From Acidimicrobiia bacterium (GTDB taxonomy: Bacteria > Actinomycetota > Acidimicrobiia > Spongiisociales > ZC4RG35): DNA of 64,000 bases. Position numbers and translations under genes: made by a program. A model generated the notes under the pieces. That model was not told where the DNA came from. It was given only the letters and a program-made list of their open reading frames with translations, and did not search any database. Below are positions 24,363-33,299 of this stretch, piece after piece (position 1 is the stretch's first letter; every line of letters starts with the position of its first letter). Location of the stretch: positions 60,063-124,062 of the forward strand of contig PKRG01000006.1 of the NCBI GenBank assembly GCA_017577575.1, read 5' to 3'.

Positions 24363-25129
24363 GCGATCTCGGCGGTGATGGGCCCCGGCGGGAATCGCCG
24401 ATCGCCCACTGCCACGACCGGGAGGATCTCCTGGGTCGTCGACATCACGAACACCTCGTCCGCTTCCAGCACCCGGTCGAGCGTTTCGGTGACCTCGGCG
24501 ATGTCGGGACGGATCTCGAGGACCACCCGCCGCGTGATCGAATCCAGGATCCCGAGGTCCAGGCCCGGTGTGAACACGCGGCCGTCGCGGCACCAACCCA
24601 CCGAGAAGGTGGGGCCTTCGAGCACCACTCCGCCCACCGACACCAACAGGGCGTCGTCGGCGCCGTGCTTCTGTGCCTCCCGGCCCGCGGCCAGGTTGGG
24701 GGCGTAGGAGATCGTCTTGGCCCCGGTGAGGCTCCACCAGGTCCCCGCCGAATGCCAGGGCGCCACCACCGGCCACAACGTCGTCTCCGTGCGCCGGGGA
24801 GGGAGATCGTGGGCCATGACGATGCACCTGCCCGACCCTTCGACCCCCGGGACGGCAGGGCCCCGGGTGACGACCACCCGGACCAGGCAGTCGCCTCCCT
24901 CCTCGGCCACCTCCCGGATCCAGGAAGCGATGAGAGAGCGGTCGGGAACGGGCAGGTCGAGTGCGGCCGCGCTGCGCTCGAGGCGGTCCAGATGTGCGTC
25001 GACCCGGAAAGGCTTGCCGGCATAGGCGCGTATCGCCTCGAAGCAGCCGTCGCCGCGCAGGACCGACGAATCGGTGGCGGGCACACCGGCTGTCCGCTCC
25101 CCGTCGACGAGGACGATGGGCAGGCTCAC
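24332..25129 (-). CDS. Class IV PLP aminotransferase (aminodeoxychorismate lyase / branched-chain aminotransferase family)
   Basis: 265-aa fold-type IV PLP enzyme. Seen are VLRGDGCFEAIRAYAGKPFRVDAHLDRLERSA at the N-terminus, the lysine region LTGAKTISYAPNLAAGREAQKHGADDALLV (PLP lysine in GAKTISY) and STTQEILPVVAV near the C-terminus. The size and the lack of BCAT-specific insertions favour 4-amino-4-deoxychorismate lyase (PabC), which makes p-aminobenzoate for folate; a D-amino-acid transaminase is possible. Starts with GTG in a GTGA overlap with nadE, so it is expressed with NAD synthesis. Confidence 0.8.
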   Translation of the reverse strand: MSLPIVLVDGERTAGVPATDSSVLRGDGCFEAIRAYAGKPFRVDAHLDRLERSAAALDLPVPDRSLIASWIREVAEEGGDCLVRVVVTRGPAVPGVEGSGRCIVMAHDLPPRRTETTLWPVVAPWHSAGTWWSLTGAKTISYAPNLAAGREAQKHGADDALLVSVGGVVLEGPTFSVGWCRDGRVFTPGLDLGILDSITRRVVLEIRPDIAEVTETLDRVLEADEVFVMSTTQEILPVVAVGDRRFPPGPITAEIAQRFTELVGQ

Positions 25130-26781
25130 GCCTTCTCCCGGAAACGGTTGGTGATGGGGAGGCGCCGGTCCTTGCCGAACGCCTTGACGGTGATCTTGAC
25201 GCCGGGAGCAGACTGGCGCCGCTTGTACTCGCTGGCGTCGACCATGCGCACCACCCGCTCGACGACAGCGGGGTCGTACCCGTCGGCGACGATTTCGTCC
25301 ACGCCCATGTCGTCTTCGATGTAGCGGTCGAGGATGGCGTCGAGGAGCTCGTAGGGCGGCAGGGTGTCCTGGTCGGTCTGGTCGGGGCGGAGCTCTGCCG
25401 AAGGGGGCTTGTCCAGGGTCCGCTGGGGTATCGCCTTGCCCTGGGTGTTGCGCCACTCCGCCAGGCGGTAGACCATCGTCTTGAAGACGTCCTTGATGAC
25501 GGCGAACCCGCCCACCATGTCGCCGTAGAGGGTGGAGTACCCCACTGCCATCTCCGACTTGTTGCCGGTGGCCAGGACCAGATGGCCGAACTTGTTCGAC
25601 AGTGCCATGAGGATCGCTCCCCTGATCCGCGCCTGGAGGTTCTCCTCGGTGACGTCGGGCTCCCGTCCCTCGAACACGTCTTCGAGGGTGGACAGGTAGG
25701 CGGCGAACACGTCGTCCATCGGGATGAGGTCGAAACGGATGCCGAGGTTGTCGGCGAGGGCGCGGGCGTCTTCGACCGAATGCTCGGAGCTGTAGCGGGA
25801 GGGCATGGCGACGCCCCACACGTTCTCGGGCCCGAGGGCGTCGGCGGCGATGGTGGCGGTGAGCGCCGAGTCGATGCCTCCGGACAGGCCGAGGACGACC
25901 GAGTTGAACCCGTTCTTGCGCACGTAATCGCCGAGACCGGTCGTCAGGGCGGCGTAGACCTCGGGGATGGGGTCGAGCAGCGGGGTGATGTCTCCGGGGA
26001 CGACCTCCTCGCCGGCCAGCGGAACGTCGACCACGAAGCGGTCTTCGGCGAACTGGGGCGAGCGGTGGATCACCGTCCCGTCGGCGGTGACCACCACGCT
26101 GGCGCCGTCGAAGACGAGCTCGTCCTGGCCCCCGACCAGGTTCACGTACACGAGGGGCGCCCCCGCCGCCCGGGCCCGGGCCGAGAGCATCTCCTCCCGC
26201 TCGGTCGCCTTGCCGCAGTGGAACGGGGAGGCGTTGATGTTGAGCAACACACGCGCCCCCGCCCGCGCCTGCAGGTGCGGCGGCCCGTCGGGGAGCCACA
26301 CGTCCTCGCAGATCGACACCCCGGCGGGGACGCCGGCGATGTCCCAGAGGCGGTCGGGATCGCGTCCGGGCACGAAATAGCGGTCCTCGTCGAACACCCC
26401 GTAGTTGGGCAGGAGCACCTTGTGGTAGACGCCGACCAGCCGCCCGCCGTGGAGGACGGCGGCGGCGTTGGCGACCCGGCGCTGCCAGGCGTCGGAGGTA
26501 TCGCCGGGCTCCGGAGAGGCGTGGTCGACGAAGCCGACGACGGTGGTGACCCTCCCCGACCGGCGAGCCAGCCGGCGCACGGCGTCGATGCCGGCCTCGA
26601 CGTAGGAGTTGCGCAGCACGAGGTCCTCCGGCGGGTACCCGCCTATGGCGAGCTCCGGCAGCACCAGGACGTCGGCGCCTTCGTCTTCCGCCCAGTCCAT
26701 CGCCTCGGCGATGCGGCGCTCGTTGCCGTCGATGTCGCCGACGACGAGGTTGAGCTGGGCTCCAGCGACACGTAGAGGCAT
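25126..26781 (-). CDS. nadE: Glutamine-dependent NAD+ synthetase
   Basis: 551-aa two-domain enzyme that amidates deamido-NAD with ammonia from glutamine. The N-terminal nitrilase-like glutaminase (residues about 1-260) has LVLPELAIGGYPPEDL (Glu), YHKVLLPNYGVFDE (Lys) and AGVSICEDVW (Cys). The C-terminal ATP-pyrophosphatase domain has LGLSGGIDSALTA and LATGNKSEMAVGYSTLYGDM. ATG at 26781 begins the conserved MPLRVAGAQLN. TAACCT ends 7 nt before the ATG, and GGAG is also present. Confidence 0.95.
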   Translation of the reverse strand: MPLRVAGAQLNLVVGDIDGNERRIAEAMDWAEDEGADVLVLPELAIGGYPPEDLVLRNSYVEAGIDAVRRLARRSGRVTTVVGFVDHASPEPGDTSDAWQRRVANAAAVLHGGRLVGVYHKVLLPNYGVFDEDRYFVPGRDPDRLWDIAGVPAGVSICEDVWLPDGPPHLQARAGARVLLNINASPFHCGKATEREEMLSARARAAGAPLVYVNLVGGQDELVFDGASVVVTADGTVIHRSPQFAEDRFVVDVPLAGEEVVPGDITPLLDPIPEVYAALTTGLGDYVRKNGFNSVVLGLSGGIDSALTATIAADALGPENVWGVAMPSRYSSEHSVEDARALADNLGIRFDLIPMDDVFAAYLSTLEDVFEGREPDVTEENLQARIRGAILMALSNKFGHLVLATGNKSEMAVGYSTLYGDMVGGFAVIKDVFKTMVYRLAEWRNTQGKAIPQRTLDKPPSAELRPDQTDQDTLPPYELLDAILDRYIEDDMGVDEIVADGYDPAVVERVVRMVDASEYKRRQSAPGVKITVKAFGKDRRLPITNRFREKA

Positions 26782-26851
26782 CGGCTCCAGGTTAGAGGCG
26801 GCGGGATCCGCCACCGCTCCCGCACCCGGGGGCCGATAAGTTGGGAGCCGC

Positions 26852-29581
26852 ATGACACAGCTGCCCCCGTTCAGCGCCGAGATCCGCCAGCGTCTCGCCG
26901 CGGTGGGATGGCTCGACGACCCGCGGGCTGTCGGTCCGCTGGAGACGGTGTGGTCGGGCCCGGATCCCGATGGCGCCGTCGAGCGGCTGCTGGACTACGT
27001 CGAGGCCGCCTCGGGGAGGTGGGACGTCCTCGCCGATGCCGACGCCTCCCGCCGGCTCGCCCACCTCTGCGGGATGAGTCGCCGGCTCAGCCGGGAACTG
27101 GCCCGCCACCCGGGATGGTTGTTCGGCGAATACGACGACCTGGTGGGCAAGGTGCGGTCGACCCTCGCCCGGGTGGCCGCAGACGACGCCGCCGGGGTCA
27201 TCGACGTGGCAGAAGGAGGACGGTTGCTGTCCGACCTCGCCGAAGAGGTCGTCGGCCAGGTCCTCGATGAGGAGCGGGACGGGGCAGCGCCGCCGATGGC
27301 CGTCGTCGCCATGGGCAAGTGGGGCGGCCGCGAGCTCAACTACTGGTCCGACATCGACCTGCTGTTCGTGTTCGACGGCGGGTCCGCCGCCGCCGCAGCG
27401 GCCAATCGGATCGCCACCCGGGTCATGCGGCGGCTGGCCGGCCAAGGCGATGCCCTGATCAGGGCCGACGCCGACCTGCGGCCCGAGGGCAGCCGCGGCC
27501 CGCTCGCTCGCTCCCTCGACGCCTACCGCACCTACTACGAGAGATGGGCCGAGCCCTGGGAGTTCCAGGCGCTGCTCAAGACCCGCTTCGCCGCCGGGGA
27601 TCCCGAAGTGGGCGAACGGTTCGTGGATCTGGTCGGGGAAGTGTTGTGGCCGGAGACGATCGACCCCGACGCCATCCGCTCGTTGCGGACCCTCAAGGCC
27701 CGCACCGAGGCGTCGGCCGACCCGAACGACCTGAAACGGGCTGAAGGCGGGATACGCGACATCGAGTTCTCCGTCCAGATGCTGCAGCTGGTGCACGGCC
27801 GATTCGACCCCGACCTGCGCCGCACCAACACGCTGGAGCTGCTGGAGGCGCTGGCCGAGGGCCGCTACGTGGAGCCCGACGACGCGAAACGTCTCGCCGA
27901 GTCGTACCGGTGGCTCCGCAACGCCGAACACCGGATCCAGCTGTGGGATCTGAACCCGACCCACGTGGTCCCCTCCAACCCGGCGGAGCGGGAACGGCTG
28001 GCCCGGGCGATGGGCTATCGCGACACCCAGGAGCGCACCGCCCGCGAGGCCTTCGAGGCCGACCTGGTGGCCCATCGGGCGCGGGTGCGCCGCATCCACG
28101 AAGACCTCTACTACCGGCCTCTGCTGGAGGCGTTCGCCGCCACCCCGACTGCTTTCCTCAGCCGGGAGGGAGCGGCGCGCCGGCTCGCCGCCCTCGGCTT
28201 CCGCGACGTGGAGCGGGCGGTGCGAATCTTCCGCATCCTCACCCAGGGCTTGTCGCGGCGGAGCCGTCTGATGCAGCAGATGCTGCCGATGATCATCGAC
28301 TGGCTGGCCGACTCCCCCGACCCCGACCTGGGCCTCGACCAGGTGCGGCTGCTCGCCGCCAGCCTCCCCGACCACACCGAGCTGATCACCACCCTCACCG
28401 AGCGGCCGGTCGTCGGCCAGCGACTGGCCTATCTGCTCGGATCCAGCCGCCTGCTCGGCAAGTACCTCGACCGCATCCCCGAGTTCGTCGGCCAGCTCGA
28501 CGACGACGAGGCGATCACGAACCTCCGCCCTCGCGACGAGCTGGAGGAACGTCTCCGCCGCCGCCTGGAGGCCCGGCCCGACCCGCAGGACAAGCTCGGC
28601 ACCCTGCGCCGCTTCGCCCGGCGCCAGATCGTTCGTGTCGCCGCCCGCGACCTGCTCGGGATGGCCGACGTGGGGCGGACGATGGAAGACCTCACCGCCG
28701 CCGCCGATGCCGCCGTGTCGGCGGCGACGTCACTCGCCGACGGTGACCGGGGGTTCGCCGTCATCGCCATGGGCCGCTGGGGTGGCGAGGAGCTCTCCTA
28801 CGCCTCGGACCTCGACGTTCTCTACGTGTTCGACTCCCCTCTCGACGCCGACTCGGCGATGACCCGGGCGACGCGTCTGCGGGAGCTGCTCGCCGCTCCC
28901 GCAGCCGACGGGATCGCCTGGGACCTCGACGCCGACCTCCGCCCGGAGGGCAGATCCGGGCCGCTGGTGCGCTCCCTCGACTCGTACGCCGCTTACTACG
29001 AGCGGTGGGCACAGACGTGGGAGTTCCAGTCGCTGATCAAGGCCCGCCCCGTCGCTGGGGATCCCGACTTGGCCGCCCGGTTCATGCAGCTGGTGGCGTC
29101 CCATCTGTGGCAGGACCCGTTCCCGGACTCCCGCATCGTCGACATCCGCCGGATGAAGGCCCGCGTGGAGAAAGAGCGCGTCCCCTTCGGCGAGGACCCC
29201 GACTTCCACCTCAAGCTCGGCCCGGGCGGGCTGGTCGACGTCGAGTTCCTGGTGCAGCTGCTGCAGCTCCGCCACGGCGGCCGCGATGCCTCTCTGCGGG
29301 TCACGTCCACCCGGCGGGCGATCGCCGCCCTGGCCGACGCCGGGGTCATCGGAGACACCGAAGCCCGCGACCTGACCGCCGCCTACGAGTTCTGCTCGCA
29401 CGTCCGCAACCGCCTCTACCTGCAGGCGGGCAGGGCGACCGACTCCCTCCCCCGCGACCCGGCCGACGAGCGCCGCCTGGCGCTGTCGCTCGGCTACGAG
29501 CGCCGGGGCGACCTGCGGGAGGAGTACCTGCGGCTCACCCGTCGAGCCCGGCGGATCTTCGAGGATCTGTTCTTCGACTGA
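26852..29581 (+). CDS. glnE: Bifunctional glutamine synthetase adenylyltransferase/deadenylylase
   Basis: 909-aa regulator of glutamine synthetase. It has two nucleotidyltransferase domains: the N-terminal GKWGGRELNYWSDIDLLFVFD (about residues 154-174, deadenylylase) and the C-terminal GRWGGEELSYASDLDVLYVFD (about 640-660, adenylylase). Each is followed by a helical GlnD-like domain (AEGGIRDIEFSVQMLQL and GPGGLVDVEFLVQLLQL). Both active-site Asp pairs are intact. TAAGTT ends 9 nt before the ATG with no Shine-Dalgarno. The gene stands alone, divergent from nadE across 70 bp. Confidence 0.96.
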   Translation: MTQLPPFSAEIRQRLAAVGWLDDPRAVGPLETVWSGPDPDGAVERLLDYVEAASGRWDVLADADASRRLAHLCGMSRRLSRELARHPGWLFGEYDDLVGKVRSTLARVAADDAAGVIDVAEGGRLLSDLAEEVVGQVLDEERDGAAPPMAVVAMGKWGGRELNYWSDIDLLFVFDGGSAAAAAANRIATRVMRRLAGQGDALIRADADLRPEGSRGPLARSLDAYRTYYERWAEPWEFQALLKTRFAAGDPEVGERFVDLVGEVLWPETIDPDAIRSLRTLKARTEASADPNDLKRAEGGIRDIEFSVQMLQLVHGRFDPDLRRTNTLELLEALAEGRYVEPDDAKRLAESYRWLRNAEHRIQLWDLNPTHVVPSNPAERERLARAMGYRDTQERTAREAFEADLVAHRARVRRIHEDLYYRPLLEAFAATPTAFLSREGAARRLAALGFRDVERAVRIFRILTQGLSRRSRLMQQMLPMIIDWLADSPDPDLGLDQVRLLAASLPDHTELITTLTERPVVGQRLAYLLGSSRLLGKYLDRIPEFVGQLDDDEAITNLRPRDELEERLRRRLEARPDPQDKLGTLRRFARRQIVRVAARDLLGMADVGRTMEDLTAAADAAVSAATSLADGDRGFAVIAMGRWGGEELSYASDLDVLYVFDSPLDADSAMTRATRLRELLAAPAADGIAWDLDADLRPEGRSGPLVRSLDSYAAYYERWAQTWEFQSLIKARPVAGDPDLAARFMQLVASHLWQDPFPDSRIVDIRRMKARVEKERVPFGEDPDFHLKLGPGGLVDVEFLVQLLQLRHGGRDASLRVTSTRRAIAALADAGVIGDTEARDLTAAYEFCSHVRNRLYLQAGRATDSLPRDPADERRLALSLGYERRGDLREEYLRLTRRARRIFEDLFFD

Positions 29582-29605
29582 GCGGGGGCAGCGACGGGGC
29601 GGAAC

Positions 29606-29611
29606 TATCCT
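29606..29611 (+). promoter_or_regulatory. -10-like hexamer of the M20 hydrolase gene
   Basis: TATCCT ends 10 nt before the ATG in the 40-bp gap after glnE. No matching -35 was recognised. Confidence 0.35.
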
Positions 29612-29621
29612 GCCCTGGCGA

Positions 29622-30788
29622 ATGATCTCCCCCGAGCAACTGCGGGGACTGGTCGCCGAGGTGCTTCCCTCCGTAACCGAGCTCCGGCGAGCAATCCACC
29701 GCCATCCGGAACTCTCCTTCCACGAGTTCACGACGACCCAGCGGGTAGCGGATCTGCTCTCGGACCGGGGCCTGCGCCCCGCCGTGCGCCCGGAGGGGAC
29801 AGGGCTCGTCGTCGAGGTGGGGAGCCCGGGCCGCACGGTCGGCTTCCGCGCCGACCTCGACGCCTTGCCGATCCAGGAGCCGGCCGACAACCCCTTCGCC
29901 TCCCAGATACCGGGGGTGATGCATGCCTGCGGGCACGACGCCCACACGGCCATCGCCGCCGGGATCGCCCTGGTCCTCGCCCGCCTCGACCTCCCCGGGA
30001 GGGTGCGTTTCATCTTCCAGCCCGGCGAGGAGTCGTTCCCCGGGGGCGCCCTCACCCTGGTTCGCGAAGGGGTGACCGAAGGGCTGTCGGCGATCGTCGC
30101 CTTCCACGTCGACCCCACCCTCCCCGCCGGCCAGGTGGGCCTGCGCACGGGAGCCGTGACCGGCTCGGCGGACCGCTTCCTGATCCGCCTCGAAGGGCCC
30201 GGCGGGCACACGGCCCGACCCCACCGGACCGTCGACCTGGTCTACGCGGCGGGGCGGGTCATCACCGAGCTCCCGGCGCTGCTCGACCGCATCGTCGACC
30301 CGCGCCGACCGCTAACGATCGTCTTCGGCCGGGTCCAGGGCGGGGTGGCCTTCAACGTCATCCCCACCTCGGTAGAGCTCGGCGGCACGGTGCGCACCCT
30401 CGACCCCGAGCTGTGGAGCGAGATCCCGATGCTGCTCGAGAGCCTCGCCTCCCAGATCGTGGCGCCCATCGGGGCGAAGGCGACGGTGTCCCACCAGACC
30501 GGCATCCCGCCGGTCGTGAACGACCCCGGGGTCATCGACGTGGCCCGGGTGGCGATCGCCGAGGCTCTCGGCCCGCAGGCGGTGACGTCCACGGACACCA
30601 GCATGGGCGCCGAAGACTTCTCGCGCTATCTGGAGCACGTGCCCGGGGCTCTCCTCCGCCTAGGCTCGGCGCCCGATCACGGGATGAGCGACCTGCACTC
30701 GGCGGGCTTCGTGTTCAACGAGGCGGCACTCGATACGGGCCTCGTCGCCGGCGCCGCCACCCTCCTGCGCCTGCTGGCGGCGGGCTGA
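29622..30788 (+). CDS. M20 family amidohydrolase (N-acyl-amino-acid deacylase/hippurate hydrolase type)
   Basis: 388-aa metallo-hydrolase. Metal ligands are seen in GVMHACGHDAHTA (His101, Cys103, His105) and FQPGEESFPGGA. The dimerisation-domain His is in GPGGHTARPHRTVDLV, and the C-terminal ligand lies in SMGAEDFSRYLEHVPGALLRLG. The Cys-Gly-His-Asp motif places it with amidohydrolases that remove N-acyl groups from amino acids or act on indole-3-acetyl conjugates. It ends one base from the stop of the convergent tyrA. Confidence 0.9.
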   Translation: MISPEQLRGLVAEVLPSVTELRRAIHRHPELSFHEFTTTQRVADLLSDRGLRPAVRPEGTGLVVEVGSPGRTVGFRADLDALPIQEPADNPFASQIPGVMHACGHDAHTAIAAGIALVLARLDLPGRVRFIFQPGEESFPGGALTLVREGVTEGLSAIVAFHVDPTLPAGQVGLRTGAVTGSADRFLIRLEGPGGHTARPHRTVDLVYAAGRVITELPALLDRIVDPRRPLTIVFGRVQGGVAFNVIPTSVELGGTVRTLDPELWSEIPMLLESLASQIVAPIGAKATVSHQTGIPPVVNDPGVIDVARVAIAEALGPQAVTSTDTSMGAEDFSRYLEHVPGALLRLGSAPDHGMSDLHSAGFVFNEAALDTGLVAGAATLLRLLAAG

Positions 30789-30789
30789 C

Positions 30790-31812
30790 TCAGTCGACCA
30801 GGCGGAAGCCCTCGGCCCGCAGGGCCTCGGCCAGCGGCCCTTCCTGGCCGGGTTTGACCGAGAGGGTGAGCACGCCGCCGCCGCCTCGGGTGGCGTGGCG
30901 CAACTGCAGGTCTCGGACATCGACTTCGGCTTCGGCGAGGGCGTGGCCCACCCGGGCGATCTCGCCTGGACGGTCCTCGAGCAGCACCCGGACCGCCGCC
31001 ACCGGCGGAGCCAGCGCCTTCCGGGCCTGGCGCGCCGACTCGAGCCACTCCGCCACCGTCCGGCGGTCGGCCGCCTCCACCCGCGCCGCCCACTCCTGCA
31101 GGTCGGCGCCCAGGCGACGCAGCAACTCGCTCAGGGGCCGGCGGTTCTCGGTGAGGATGTCGGTCCACCACCCCGGCTCGGACAGGGCGATTCGGGTGAC
31201 GTCGCGGAACCCACCGGCGGCGAGGGAGAGCGCGGTGGGGTCGGACGCCACCAGGTTCACCAACGCCGAGGCAACCACTTGCGGCACGTGGCTCACGGCG
31301 GCCACCGCGGCGTCGTGGGCCTCGGCGCTCATCCGCACCGGGTAGGCGCCGAGCTCCTGGACGGTCTCCTCCATCGCCTTCAAGTCGGCCTCGGCGGCAC
31401 CGTCCTCGGTGAGGATCCAGGCCGCGCCCCGGAACATGGCGGCGCTGGCGGCTCCCGGCCCCGACGTCTCCCGACCCGCCATCGGATGCCCGCCGACGAA
31501 CCTAGGCAGATGGCGGGCCGCCCGCACGATCGGGCTCTTCACCCCGGCGACGTCGGTGACCAGGGCGTCGGTGTCGAGGTGCGGGAGGGTTTCGATGATG
31601 GCAGCGGCGGGGCCGCACAGCACGACCAGGTCGAACTCCCGGGCGGCGGCGTGGGGGTCGGAGACGGCTTCGGACACCGCGCCCATCTCCTCCGCCTGGG
31701 CGAGGGCGCCCGGATCGGGGTCCCAGCCGGCGACGTGCCAGCCGCGGGACGACAGGCCGGCACCGACGGAGGCGCCGATGAGCCCCGTTCCGAGGATCAG
31801 TGCCCGGTTCAA
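30790..31812 (-). CDS. tyrA: Prephenate dehydrogenase with C-terminal ACT domain
   Basis: 340-aa enzyme converting prephenate to 4-hydroxyphenylpyruvate in tyrosine synthesis. A Rossmann domain starts at once (ALILGTGLIGASVGAGL), followed by VTDVAGVKSPIVRAA, FVGGHPMAGRETSGPGAAS and the helical dimerisation domain (SHVPQVVASALV, GGFRDVTRIA). The last 70 residues look like an ACT regulatory domain (RVLLEDRPGEIARVGHALAEAEVDVRDLQL), suggesting Tyr feedback. The start is TTG at 31812 in a TTGA overlap with the aroF stop. No ATG or GTG fits before the Rossmann motif. Confidence 0.93.
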   Translation of the reverse strand: MNRALILGTGLIGASVGAGLSSRGWHVAGWDPDPGALAQAEEMGAVSEAVSDPHAAAREFDLVVLCGPAAAIIETLPHLDTDALVTDVAGVKSPIVRAARHLPRFVGGHPMAGRETSGPGAASAAMFRGAAWILTEDGAAEADLKAMEETVQELGAYPVRMSAEAHDAAVAAVSHVPQVVASALVNLVASDPTALSLAAGGFRDVTRIALSEPGWWTDILTENRRPLSELLRRLGADLQEWAARVEAADRRTVAEWLESARQARKALAPPVAAVRVLLEDRPGEIARVGHALAEAEVDVRDLQLRHATRGGGGVLTLSVKPGQEGPLAEALRAEGFRLVD

Positions 31813-32822
31813 ATCGAGATGCCGAGTGCCTCGGCGATGGCCCGGATCGACTCCATCATCTCCACGAACTCGGATGGGAGGAGGGCCTGGGCGCCGTCGA
31901 CGAGGGCGGTGTCGGGCGTGGGGTGGACGTCGACCATGATGGCGTCGGCGCCGGCCGCCACCGCCGCCCGCGCCAGCGGGGCCACCAGCTCCCGCTTCCC
32001 CCCGGCGTGCGACGGGTCGACCAGCACCGGCAGGTGCGACATCGACTTGAGGAGCGGCACGGCCGTGATGTCGAGGGTGTTGCGGGAAGCGGTCTCGAAG
32101 GTGCGTATCCCCCGCTCGGCGAGGATGATCTGCTGGTTTCCTTCCTTGTACACGTACTCGGCGGCGTTGAGCCACTCTTCGATCGTGGCGGTGAATCCCC
32201 GCTTCAGCATCACCGGCTTGGGCTGGCGGCCCACTTCGGTGAGCAGGGTGAAGTTGGCCATGTTGCGGGTGCCGATGCGGATGATGTCGGCGTAGGACGA
32301 CACCAGCTCCACGTCCCTGGGGTCCAGCACCTCGGCGACGAAGGGCAAGTCGAACTCCTCCCGGGCTTCGGCGAGGATCTCGAGGCCCTTCTCCCCCAGG
32401 CCCTGGAACGAGTACGGCGAGGTGCGTGGCTTGAAGGCGTCCCCGCGCAGGATCGAAGCGCCCGCCCGCTTGACGGCCTCGGCGGTGCGGAAGAGCTGGT
32501 CCCGGCTCTCCACCGCGCAGGGCCCGGCGATGGTGGTGAACGTCCCGCCGCCGATCGTCACTCCCCGCACCTCGATCACGGTGTCCTCGGGCTGGAAGTC
32601 GCGGGAGACGAACTTGAACGGCTTCATCACCGGCACGGCCCGCTCCACGCCGGGCATCGCCTCCCACGGCAGCTGGCGGATCGTCTCCCGGTCGCCCACG
32701 GCGCCGATCACGGTGCGGTACTGGCCGACAGACACGTGGGCTTCGCAACCGATGGACTTCAGACGCTCGACGACCGCTTTCACATCTGCGTCGGTCGCAG
32801 ACTTGCTCATCACGATGATCAT
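31809..32822 (-). CDS. aroF: DAHP synthase with N-terminal ferredoxin-like (ACT-like) regulatory domain, Thermotoga type
   Basis: 337-aa enzyme making DAHP from erythrose-4-phosphate and PEP. Residues 1-70 form the ferredoxin-like domain (MIIVMSKSATDADV, VERLKSIGCEAHVSVGQYRT). The catalytic barrel follows with FTTIAGPCAVESRDQL, FKPRTSPYSFQGLGEKG, MLKRGFTATIEEWLNAAEY, CERGIRTFE-like AERGIRTFETAS and LPVLVDPSHAGGKREL. The order and length match T. maritima DAHP synthase, where the N-terminal domain mediates Tyr inhibition. GGAAAAGGG lies upstream of ATG 32822, so this gene has a normal ribosome-binding site. It is translationally coupled to tyrA (TTGA). Confidence 0.95.
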   Translation of the reverse strand: MIIVMSKSATDADVKAVVERLKSIGCEAHVSVGQYRTVIGAVGDRETIRQLPWEAMPGVERAVPVMKPFKFVSRDFQPEDTVIEVRGVTIGGGTFTTIAGPCAVESRDQLFRTAEAVKRAGASILRGDAFKPRTSPYSFQGLGEKGLEILAEAREEFDLPFVAEVLDPRDVELVSSYADIIRIGTRNMANFTLLTEVGRQPKPVMLKRGFTATIEEWLNAAEYVYKEGNQQIILAERGIRTFETASRNTLDITAVPLLKSMSHLPVLVDPSHAGGKRELVAPLARAAVAAGADAIMVDVHPTPDTALVDGAQALLPSEFVEMMESIRAIAEALGISI

Positions 32823-32846
32823 GGGCACCCTTTTCCGTTGTCCGCA

Positions 32847-32860
32847 GTTTGCCCGCAAAC
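32847..32860. promoter_or_regulatory. Perfect palindrome in the aroF 5' region
   Basis: GTTTGC-CC-GCAAAC is a perfect 6-bp inverted repeat with a 2-bp centre, 25 bp upstream of the aroF start. It could be an operator or a small RNA hairpin. No regulator is assigned. Confidence 0.35.
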
Positions 32861-32901
32861 CCCCTGCGATCACAACCGCAGGCTGCGCTCGCCGAAAGTG
32901 C

Positions 32902-32930
32902 TTGCAATAGTTAGCAGAATGCTGTATGAT
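32902..32930 (+). promoter_or_regulatory. Leaderless promoter of the XRE regulator gene, with internal palindrome
   Basis: TTGCAA (32902-32907) and TATGAT (32925-32930) are exactly 17 nt apart. The GTG start begins 6 nt after TATGAT, so transcription is expected to start at or next to the start codon. Between the two hexamers lies the inverted repeat AGCA-GAA-TGCT (32913-32923), well placed for autorepression by the encoded HTH protein. Confidence 0.65.
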
Positions 32931-32936
32931 GTTGAT

Positions 32937-33299
32937 GTGTCGGAACAGGAGCAGCGAACGACCATCGAGCTCGGAGAGTTCATCCGCCAGCAGCGGCAGC
33001 GGGCCAATCTCTCGCTTCGCCGGCTCGCTGACCGGGCGGGCATCTCCAATCCGTATCTGAGCCAGATCGAGCGGGGAATCCGCAAGCCCTCGGCTCAGAT
33101 CCTGAAGCAGTTGTCGCGAGCTCTGTCGATTTCGGCGGAGACCCTGTACTCACGGGCGGGGCTGATAGAAGACGGCGCCAATCCGCCCACCGTGGTGGAG
33201 GCGATCGAAGCCGACGAGCGGCTCACCCCCCGCCAGAAGCAGGTGCTCCTGGAGATGTACCGCACCCTCATAGAGACCTCATCGGAGAAGGAGACATGA
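32937..33299 (+). CDS. XRE-family transcriptional regulator
   Basis: 120-aa cytoplasmic regulator. A cro/C1-type helix-turn-helix occupies residues about 12-68 (LGEFIRQQRQRANLSLRRLA, then AGISNPYLSQIERGIRKPS, the recognition helix). An alpha-helical tail follows (LTPRQKQVLLEMYRTLIE). GTG at 32937 is chosen because the promoter ends 6 nt before it; an in-frame ATG at 32919 would lie upstream of the -10. Its stop overlaps the start of the HBHA-like gene. An XRE regulator next to hbhA is also found in mycobacteria (Rv0474-hbhA), supporting the assignment of both. Confidence 0.88.
   Translation: MSEQEQRTTIELGEFIRQQRQRANLSLRRLADRAGISNPYLSQIERGIRKPSAQILKQLSRALSISAETLYSRAGLIEDGANPPTVVEAIEADERLTPRQKQVLLEMYRTLIETSSEKET

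Noticed and set aside
32823..32936. A Tyr/Phe leader peptide before aroF
   Set aside because: All three minus-strand frames were read; none gives a short start-to-stop frame enriched in aromatic codons.
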